Shown: positions 58,404-64,000 of the stretch, one piece after another | How the letters are laid out: every line of letters starts with the position of its first letter | Position numbering within the stretch: the first letter of the stretch is position 1 | Origin: Collinsella sp. | GTDB lineage: Bacteria > Actinomycetota > Coriobacteriia > Coriobacteriales > Coriobacteriaceae | Direction of reading: 5' to 3' | DNA length: 64,000 nucleotides | Assembly: GCA_018368345.1 (NCBI GenBank) | Contig: JAGZEK010000006.1 | Coordinates: 1-64,000, forward strand | Program-made: the position numbers and the translations under genes | Notes under the pieces: model-generated | Told to the model about the DNA's origin: nothing | Databases searched by the model: none | The model's input: only the letters and a program-made list of their open reading frames with translations

Positions 58404-59619
58404 GGGTATCAACCTCCTTCGCCGAGCCTCGGCCATCCGCGCCCGCCATAGCGCCGCTGCAAGAAGCGCCGCCCCGTTCGTCGGGTACGTCTTCGCCCGA
58501 TGCGCCTTCCGCCCGAAGCGCGCGGCTGAACGCCATCGCAAGCCGGGCGTTCTCCTTGCGCGTGCGCACCGCGACGCGGCACCAGAAACGGGACAGTACC
58601 GAAAACGAGTCGCACGTGCGGACCAAAACCCCCTGTTTATACAGGCGCTCGGGGATGTCTTTCGCCGGCGTGCGGACTAAAAGGAAGTTCGCATCCGACG
58701 GCACGACGGAAAGCCCGAGCGAGGAGAGCTCGTGGGAAAGCCACGCTCGCTCGCCTGCCAATACATCGCGCGTGCGCGAGACGTATTCAACGTCCTCCAG
58801 GGCGGCGATGCCCGCGGCCTCGGCGACCGAGGAGACGGGCCACGCCTGCCCCGCCCGGCGAATCCCCTCGATGAGTTGGGCGTTTCCGCTGATCAGATAT
58901 CCCAACCGCAACCCCGCCATTCCGTAGAGCTTGGTGAACGCGGAGAGCACGGCCACATGGCGCGAACACGCGGCGCGTGCAGCCACGCTCCTTTCGCGGG
59001 CGTCGGGCGCAAATCCGAGGAAGCACTCGTCCACGACGAGCAGCGCGCCCACCTGCTCGCAGCGGCGAGCCGCGGCATCGATCACGCTGGGGTCGACGAG
59101 GCGCCCCGTCGGGTTGTTCGGATTGCAGAGGTACGCCACGTCTCCCGGCCCCTCGATCGCGCGGGCGAAGGAGGCGGGCACGTCGAAGTCGTCCGCTTCG
59201 GAGAGCGGGAACTCCTGCACGCATGCGCCGTAGTACGATGCCGCCTCCGCATATTCCGAGAACGTCGGCGCGCACACGACGATGCGTTTCGGGCGCACCG
59301 CCGCGGCGAGCCGCCAGATGATGTCGGACGCGCCCGCGCCGCAGACGATAGTATCTTCGGGTATGCCCTGGGCGCGCGCTAGGGCGCGAACGAGGGCGAG
59401 GCTTTCCCTATCGGGGTAGGCGTCGATTCGAGAAAGCGCCTTGCAAGCTGCGGCGAGGGCGCGCGGCGAGGGCCCTGCCGGATTCACGTTCACCGAGAAG
59501 TCAATGAGGTTGGAGGCGCCCCCTTCGCAAGCGATGCCGAGCGATTGCGTGCTACCCCCATGCGCACGGGCGCGCAGGATTCCCCCGGCAGCCCGGGGCG
59601 CGACGCGGTCCTCCCTCAT
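58396..59619 (-). CDS. cobD: L-threonine-O-3-phosphate decarboxylase (CobD type)
   Basis: This 407-residue PLP enzyme of the histidinol-phosphate aminotransferase fold would make (R)-1-aminopropan-2-ol phosphate for the cobalamin side arm. It has FSVNVNPAGPSPRALAA (about 39-55), CGAGASDIIWRLA (about 92), YLCNPNNPTGRL (about 164), VVDECFLGFA and the PLP lysine in AVLSAFTKLYGMAGLRLGYLI (about 233-253). The C-terminal about 30 residues are an extra Gly/Ala-rich end (EGASGEDVPDERGGASCSG). The start at 59619 overlaps the cbiB stop (ATGA). Its place beside cbiB favours this over a true aminotransferase. Confidence 0.88.
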   Translation of the reverse strand: MREDRVAPRAAGGILRARAHGGSTQSLGIACEGGASNLIDFSVNVNPAGPSPRALAAACKALSRIDAYPDRESLALVRALARAQGIPEDTIVCGAGASDIIWRLAAAVRPKRIVVCAPTFSEYAEAASYYGACVQEFPLSEADDFDVPASFARAIEGPGDVAYLCNPNNPTGRLVDPSVIDAAARRCEQVGALLVVDECFLGFAPDARERSVAARAACSRHVAVLSAFTKLYGMAGLRLGYLISGNAQLIEGIRRAGQAWPVSSVAEAAGIAALEDVEYVSRTRDVLAGERAWLSHELSSLGLSVVPSDANFLLVRTPAKDIPERLYKQGVLVRTCDSFSVLSRFWCRVAVRTRKENARLAMAFSRALRAEGASGEDVPDERGGASCSGAMAGADGRGSAKEVDTRG

Positions 59620-60590
59620 GCCATCGCCCCCACGGAGAGCACGACCGCCGCACGCGCGGCACCGAAGACGACGAGAGCGCATACGGACGCGGCGAGCATG
59701 AGCCTTGTCGCCCGGGCGATGTCGCCCCACTCGATTTCGCGGGACGCGTCGCCTATCGTCGGTTTCTCAACGAGCTTGCCGAAATACACCGCGGGTCCTG
59801 CCAGGCGCAGCCCGAGCGCGCCCGCGCACGCCGACTCAGTCTGCGCCGCGTTCGGGCTCGCATGGCGACGCCTGTCGCGGCGCCAGATGCGCGCCGCCCC
59901 GCGCGCGTCGAGCCCGACGATCGGGCATACGGCAATCATGAGCAGGGCCGATAAGCGCGAGGGAATCCAGTTCACCGCATCGTCGAGGCGCGCCGAGGCG
60001 CAGCCGAAGTCGATGTAGCGCTCGTTTTTGTAGCCCACCATGCTGTCGAGCGTGTTCACCGCCTTGTACGCCATGCCCAAGGGCGCACCCCCGATCATAA
60101 GGTAGAAAAGCGGCGCGATGACGCCGTCGCTCGCGTTCTCCGCCACCGTTTCCACGGCGGCGCGCGCGACGCCCTGCTCGTCGAGAACAGACGTGTCGCG
60201 TCCCACGATGAGCCCGACGGCTTCGCGCGCCGCGACAAGGCCGCCCTTCGAGAACGCGCGGGCCACGGCCAGGCTCTGGCGGCGCAGCTCGCATGCCGCG
60301 AGAATCTGATAGCTCGCCCATGCCTCGGCCACGAAGCGCAAGGCGGGATGAACCATGCCGCAAAGATGCAGAATTCCCCAGGTCAAAAGCCCACACGCAA
60401 GCGGAAGCGCCACGGCGAGCACAAGCCCTGCGGCGCGCGCGCCCGCGGACGTTTGCGGGAATGCGCGCCGCAGGCGGCCTTCGGCCCACGTGATCGCGCG
60501 CCCCATGGCGACGACGGGATGGGGAAGCCAGCGCGGGTCGCCGAATGCAAGGTCGGCCGCGAACCCGGCGGCGACGGCAAGAATCGTCAT
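59616..60590 (-). CDS. cbiB: adenosylcobinamide-phosphate synthase
   Basis: This 324-residue membrane protein attaches the aminopropanol (phosphate) arm to adenosylcobyric acid. The sequence shows FAADLAFGDPRWLPHPVVAMGRAI (about 9-32), GRDTSVLDEQGVARAAVETVAENASDGVIAPLFYLMIGGAPLGMAYKAVNTLDSMVGYKNERY (about 128-190) and WIPSRLSALLM, all family hallmarks. There are about five membrane helices. The ATG at 60590 shares a base with the stop of the fused gene before it (TGATG). Confidence 0.94.
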   Translation of the reverse strand: MTILAVAAGFAADLAFGDPRWLPHPVVAMGRAITWAEGRLRRAFPQTSAGARAAGLVLAVALPLACGLLTWGILHLCGMVHPALRFVAEAWASYQILAACELRRQSLAVARAFSKGGLVAAREAVGLIVGRDTSVLDEQGVARAAVETVAENASDGVIAPLFYLMIGGAPLGMAYKAVNTLDSMVGYKNERYIDFGCASARLDDAVNWIPSRLSALLMIAVCPIVGLDARGAARIWRRDRRRHASPNAAQTESACAGALGLRLAGPAVYFGKLVEKPTIGDASREIEWGDIARATRLMLAASVCALVVFGAARAAVVLSVGAMA

Positions 60591-61591
60591 CACCGGGCAT
60601 CGCCCCCCGAAGCGGGGCGAACGTCGCGAAGGCAGCGCCCATCCCAGGTGGCGGCCCATGCGCCGCCCGGCTCGGTATGCACGTCGAAATATCCCATTTT
60701 CGGGACAGCTAGCTCGGAGAGCAGCGCTTTCACGGTACCAGCGTGAACGACGAAGACGGCGCGCCCACTTCCCTGGGCGCGCTCCGATTCGCACGCCTCC
60801 CGAAACGCCGCGACGACACGGCGGGTGAAATCGCTCTTGCCCTCGCCATGCGGGCAGCGCGTCTCGCACCAGGAGTCTACCCAGGCGCGGTAGCGCGCAT
60901 CCTCTTTAAGCTCGGCGGCGCTTCGCCCCTCGAAGTCGCCGAAATCCATCTCGCGCAGACCGAGGCACGCCATAAGCTCCGCGTTCGGGAAGAGGATGCG
61001 CGCCGTCTGGTCGGTGCGGGCCATGCCGCTCGTGATGACACGGAACACGTCACGATCGCACGCGAGGTCGTGCAAAGCGCGCTCGCCCGCGCTCGACAGG
61101 GGCTCGTCGGTGCCCGCCCCGCTGTAGCGATGGTCTTCCGTGCCCGCCGTGGCACCATGGCGCACGAAGACGACTTCCAAAGGCGCGCCCGCGCCCTGCG
61201 TCCTTCGAGGCGCATCGGTAAGGTTTCCTTTGATGACCTGGGGAATCCCGCACGTCATGCGCACGACGACGTCGGCGCGCGCAGCGAGCGCGCATCCTAG
61301 GCGCCCCGCGCGCTCGCGCCATTGGGCGTCTTCCGCACGCATGGGGACGACCCCAGAGCCGACCAAGGGCAGAATCACTGCGTCAAAGCCGATCAGCCGC
61401 TCGAGCGCCCGGTCAACGTCAAGCGCGCGTACGAGTTTCTCAGCACGGTACGCGACGCGGCCGGCAAAAGCCGCGGGCACACCGCCCTCCGTAAGCTGCG
61501 CCGCGTCGACGAAATCGTCCGCCGGGAACCCGAGCTTTTCGCGCACGAAGGTCCTCTTCCCCGAATGCGCGCCACCTACCACGAGCATCAT
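60590..61591 (-). CDS. fusion: CobU-like P-loop domain + alpha-ribazole phosphatase (CobC) domain
   Basis: This 333-residue protein has an N-terminal half (about 1-125) starting MMLVVGGAHSGKRTFVREKLGF. It has a P-loop GGAHSGKR and IGFDAVILPLVGSGVVP, MTCGIPQVIKG, resembling CobU/CobP kinases but shortened. From about 138 a histidine-phosphatase domain begins, VVFVRHGATAGTEDHRYSG with the phospho-accepting RHG, then SGMARTDQTARIL, REMDFGDFEGRSAAEL and FVVHAGTVKALLSEL with the second histidine. The second part should remove phosphate from alpha-ribazole 5'-phosphate. A complete separate CobU is encoded 0.8 kb upstream, so the first half may have another job. The start at 61591 overlaps cobS (ATGA). 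Confidence 0.88.
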   Translation of the reverse strand: MMLVVGGAHSGKRTFVREKLGFPADDFVDAAQLTEGGVPAAFAGRVAYRAEKLVRALDVDRALERLIGFDAVILPLVGSGVVPMRAEDAQWRERAGRLGCALAARADVVVRMTCGIPQVIKGNLTDAPRRTQGAGAPLEVVFVRHGATAGTEDHRYSGAGTDEPLSSAGERALHDLACDRDVFRVITSGMARTDQTARILFPNAELMACLGLREMDFGDFEGRSAAELKEDARYRAWVDSWCETRCPHGEGKSDFTRRVVAAFREACESERAQGSGRAVFVVHAGTVKALLSELAVPKMGYFDVHTEPGGAWAATWDGRCLRDVRPASGGDAR

Positions 61592-62355
61592 AGGAGCATG
61601 CCCCCCGCCACCAGCATGGCAAGCATCGCGAGCTCGGCCCATTGCAGAAACCATCCGGCCAAATCCCCCGTCACCCCGCCGAAGCGGGACAGGGCAACAT
61701 GGCGGTACCACGCGAGCGCCAAAAGCCCCGCCACCGCCATAAGGGCGCCGACGGCCCGAGCGCACGCGACCATCCCTGCAGCCGAAGCCGCAGCGAAAGC
61801 GCAAAGCGGCACGACGATCGCCGCGCGCTTCTTTGCAGGCGAGAGCCCCGCGGCCATGCCGTCCGCCCGCGCGGCAGGCCAGCATTCTACGGCTAGCCCC
61901 GAAAGCGCGCGGGAGAACACGAGCGAGCACAGAAGCGCGAGGAACGCCCCCGCCGTAAGCGGCAGCGCGGTGAACAGGGAAAATTGCAGAATAAGGTACA
62001 CGACAACACCAATGACCCCGAAGGCGCCCGCCCGCGGGTCGTGCATGATCTCGAGCTTTCGCTCGCGCGGGGCCCAACTTGCAAGCGCATCGGAGGTGTC
62101 GCAGAGCCCGTCTAGGTGGATGCCTCCCGTCACCGCCACAGGCAACGCCACGAGCACGGCCGCGACAATGGTCGCGGGCACGCCGAGTAGGTTCGCCACG
62201 TGCCCCCACGCCGTCATGAGGAAGCCTTCCGCAACGCCCACCAGGGGAAACGCAGCAAGCGCATGGGTTGATCCGAAATCGGTCCAGGCCGATTTCGGGA
62301 CGGGGATGCGCGAGAACGTTCCGAACGCCGCGCCGATTGCCTCTGCTATCTTCAC
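61588..62355 (-). CDS. cobS: cobalamin synthase (adenosylcobinamide-GDP ribazoletransferase)
   Basis: This 255-residue membrane enzyme joins GDP-cobinamide with alpha-ribazole. The N-terminal FGTFSRIPVPKS and the metal-binding GGIHLDGLCDTSDALASWAPRERKLEIMHDPRAGAFGV (about 79-117) are the hallmarks. About six membrane helices follow. The start is a GTG at 62355 overlapping the cobU stop (GTGA). A longer frame upstream lies inside cobU. Confidence 0.94.
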   Translation of the reverse strand: MKIAEAIGAAFGTFSRIPVPKSAWTDFGSTHALAAFPLVGVAEGFLMTAWGHVANLLGVPATIVAAVLVALPVAVTGGIHLDGLCDTSDALASWAPRERKLEIMHDPRAGAFGVIGVVVYLILQFSLFTALPLTAGAFLALLCSLVFSRALSGLAVECWPAARADGMAAGLSPAKKRAAIVVPLCAFAAASAAGMVACARAVGALMAVAGLLALAWYRHVALSRFGGVTGDLAGWFLQWAELAMLAMLVAGGMLL

Positions 62356-62900
62356 CTTGTAGGTCCTTCGCCTTTCATCCACACGGGAATCCCGCATACC
62401 ACTTCGACTGCGCGGTCGGCCAGCGCCGCCACGCCCGCGTTCACGCGCGCGAGCGCGCGACTCCATGCCTCGGTCCCCTCATCGTAGCGCATCCCATCGG
62501 CGAACACGTCGACGGAGACCACCACCGTATACGCAGCGGCCTGAGCGAGCCGTTCGATGTCTCCGAGCACCTCGCGCGCCGCAGCGTCGGGATCACGTGG
62601 GGACAAGCCGCCTTCCGCGAAGAGCTCGTTCGCAACCAGGTTGCCCACGTCCTCCAAAAGAAGCGTGCAGCCGCGCGGAAGCCCGGACACTGCGGCGCCC
62701 ACGTCACGCGTGCACTCGAGAGTGGAAAACCCCTTGCCCTCGCGCAGCGCCCGATGGCGCGCGATGCGGCGGGCGCCCTCTTCCCCGAAGGGCTCCATCG
62801 TTGCCAGGTAAACGCGGGGGCCGTCGTGCCCGAGGCACAGGGACTCGGCGTAGGCGCTCTTGCCGCTCGCGGCGGCGCCGATGACGAGCGTTACCATCAT
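62352..62900 (-). CDS. cobU: adenosylcobinamide kinase / guanylyltransferase
   Basis: This 182-residue CobU/CobP protein phosphorylates adenosylcobinamide and then transfers GMP to it. The P-loop is VIGAAASGKSAYAESL (about 6-21), VYLATMEPFGEEGARRIARHRALREGKGFSTLE (about 30-62, with the GMP-accepting histidine region) follows, then LLLEDVGNLVANELF (about 80-94) and VVVSVDVFADGMRYDE. The length is normal. It overlaps cobT by 4 bases and cobS by 4 bases, keeping the order cobT-cobU-cobS. Confidence 0.92.
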   Translation of the reverse strand: MMVTLVIGAAASGKSAYAESLCLGHDGPRVYLATMEPFGEEGARRIARHRALREGKGFSTLECTRDVGAAVSGLPRGCTLLLEDVGNLVANELFAEGGLSPRDPDAAAREVLGDIERLAQAAAYTVVVSVDVFADGMRYDEGTEAWSRALARVNAGVAALADRAVEVVCGIPVWMKGEGPTR

Positions 62901-64000
62901 TTCCCGGCCTCGAAATGCTCATAAGCAGCCATGCCAGTCGCCGTGAACGTCTTCCCATCCCGGTACACGCGCAGCGCCGAATCCAGAAGGGGCAGATACG
63001 CCATGGCGCCCGCGCCCTCGCCCAAGTGCATGCCTGCGTCGAGGGGTGCCTTTATGCCGAGCTCGCGAAGGAGCTCCTGGCTTGCGGGTTCGCTTGATGC
63101 GTGGGTGCCCACGAGGTAGCCCAAGGCGTTGGGGCAAAGGCGCGCCGCGCACAGGGCCGCCGTGCAGGATATGACCCCGTCGAGGAGCGCCGGCGCCTTC
63201 GAGGCCGCGGCCCCCAGGTAGAAGCCGCACATCGCCGCGATGTCGAAGCCGCCCACCTTCGAGAGCACGTCGATCGGGTCGGCGGGATCGGGCGAGTTCG
63301 CATCGATAGCGCGCTCGACCACGTCGCGTTTGCGCGCGAGCGAGGCGTCCGAGAGCCCCGCGCCGCGCCCGACGAGGCTCCGCGCGTCCGCCCGGATGAG
63401 CACTGCGGCCACCGCCGCCGAGGTGGTCGTGTTGCCGATGCCCATCTCGCCCGCGGCGAGAAGTCGCACGCCGGCGCGGGCAAGTCCGCACGCGACGGCG
63501 ATTCCGACCTCGATCGCGCGCACGGCCCCATCGCGAGACATAGCGGAGCCGTGCGTGATGTTGCCGCTCCCCCGCCGCACGTTCGCGCACACCATACGCG
63601 CGTCTTCTATGCCCCGGGCCATACCCACGTCGACGGGCACGACCTCGGCACCCGCGAACGCCGCCATGCGGCAGGCGCTCGTGGCCCCCTCGCACATGTT
63701 GCGCGCGACGGCTCGCGTCACGTCTTGCCCGCTTTGCGACACGCCTTCGGCAACGACCCCGTTGTCGGAGAAGAATACCGCGAGCGCACGGGGAAACTCG
63801 GCCACCTCAGCGCTCCCCTGAGCTGCGGCGATACGCGCGACGGCGTCTTCAAAGTCGCCCAATCCCCCCAAGGGGTGCGCGATGGAGTCCCACGCGGCGT
63901 ACGCGGCGGCGCGGGCGCACTCGTCTGCGGGCGCGATGCAGGAGAGCGCGGCTTCGAGCACGGCGCCCGGAGCCGACGAGAACGCGCGCTCGACTTCCTC
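62897..64000 (-). CDS. cobT: nicotinate-nucleotide--dimethylbenzimidazole phosphoribosyltransferase (start may be outside the window)
   Basis: This enzyme activates the lower ligand base by making alpha-ribazole phosphate. From a GTG at 63961 the protein has 354 residues, close to the normal CobT length. However, the frame stays open to the window edge (EEVERAFSSAPGA precedes), so the true start may lie further out. Motifs are VFFSDNGVVAEGVSQSGQDVT (about 63-83), GEMGIGNTTTSAAVAAVLI (about 170-188), GRGAGLSD, and the active-site glutamate in MHLGEGAGAMAYLPLLDSAL (about 315-334). It is the first gene of the cobalamin run seen here. No cobalamin riboswitch was seen in the window. Confidence 0.93.
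   Translation of the reverse strand, partial: EEVERAFSSAPGAVLEAALSCIAPADECARAAAYAAWDSIAHPLGGLGDFEDAVARIAAAQGSAEVAEFPRALAVFFSDNGVVAEGVSQSGQDVTRAVARNMCEGATSACRMAAFAGAEVVPVDVGMARGIEDARMVCANVRRGSGNITHGSAMSRDGAVRAIEVGIAVACGLARAGVRLLAAGEMGIGNTTTSAAVAAVLIRADARSLVGRGAGLSDASLARKRDVVERAIDANSPDPADPIDVLSKVGGFDIAAMCGFYLGAAASKAPALLDGVISCTAALCAARLCPNALGYLVGTHASSEPASQELLRELGIKAPLDAGMHLGEGAGAMAYLPLLDSALRVYRDGKTFTATGMAAYEHFEAGK

Noticed and set aside
62897..64000. Cobalamin riboswitch
   Set aside because: No B12-box-like sequence was seen in any intergenic space here. The operon start lies outside the window.

Overview
The window looks like a chromosomal segment of a high-GC gut actinobacterium of the class Coriobacteriia, most likely a Collinsella-like species. 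This is inferred from the Actinobacteria-like codon use, a glycogen cluster carrying both GlgC and GlgD, Lys/Ala-rich tails on glycogen enzymes, and a complete anaerobic-type late cobalamin cluster. No database search was possible, so the taxon is an inference.

Layout. (1) Positions 1-6200 are an AT-richer accessory island on the minus strand. It holds the start of a secreted protein, a HepT/MntA toxin-antitoxin pair, an unknown protein, a broken DUF4238 gene, a decayed gene fragment, and a CBASS-like pair: a CD-NTase with AGS-C sensor plus a membrane-anchored SMODS-associated NUDIX protein. A frameshifted membrane-protein remnant precedes that pair. (2) Positions 6250-22860 are one long minus-strand capsule/exopolysaccharide operon. 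It begins with a NusG-paralogue antiterminator (LoaP/RfaH type) behind a structured leader. It encodes UDP-FucNAc synthesis (CapE/CapF/CapG), a 4-amino-sugar route (4,6-dehydratase plus aminotransferase), a phosphoglycosyl transferase next to an ATP-grasp enzyme, two glycosyltransferases, an acyltransferase, a polymerase, a flippase and UDP-glucose dehydrogenase, and ends at a strong hairpin. (3) Positions 23125-24654 carry tRNA-Ala(GGC), thiamine pyrophosphokinase and a HAD phosphatase.

(4) Positions 24670-38130 are a plus-strand glycogen cluster: glgB, glgP, glgC, glgD, glgA and a GH13-GH77 fusion. GGTAAAAC-type operator-like sites lie at both ends of it. GlgA and GlgB carry histone-H1-like basic tails. 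(5) Positions 38218-49359 are housekeeping genes: an FmdB-type zinc ribbon, rsmB, fmt, def, priA, gltX, metK and sdaA. They are separated by intergenic regions with long, near-perfect inverted repeats resembling REP elements. (6) Positions 49464-54768 encode an L,D-transpeptidase and a MacA/MacB-type tripartite export system. (7) Positions 54859-64000 start with a transposase-like scrap. A tightly overlapped, very GC-rich minus-strand cobalamin operon follows (cobT-cobU-cobS-[CobU-like/CobC fusion]-cbiB-cobD-cobQ-cobO-cbiC-cobK), cut by the window edge.

Together the genes describe surface polysaccharide building, carbon storage, B12 synthesis and phage defence. The most unusual items are the basic tails on the two glycogen-polymerising enzymes, the Neisseria-PglB2-like split module in the capsule operon, the CBASS-like island with its decayed neighbours, the CobU-like/CobC fusion, and the family of intergenic hairpins.
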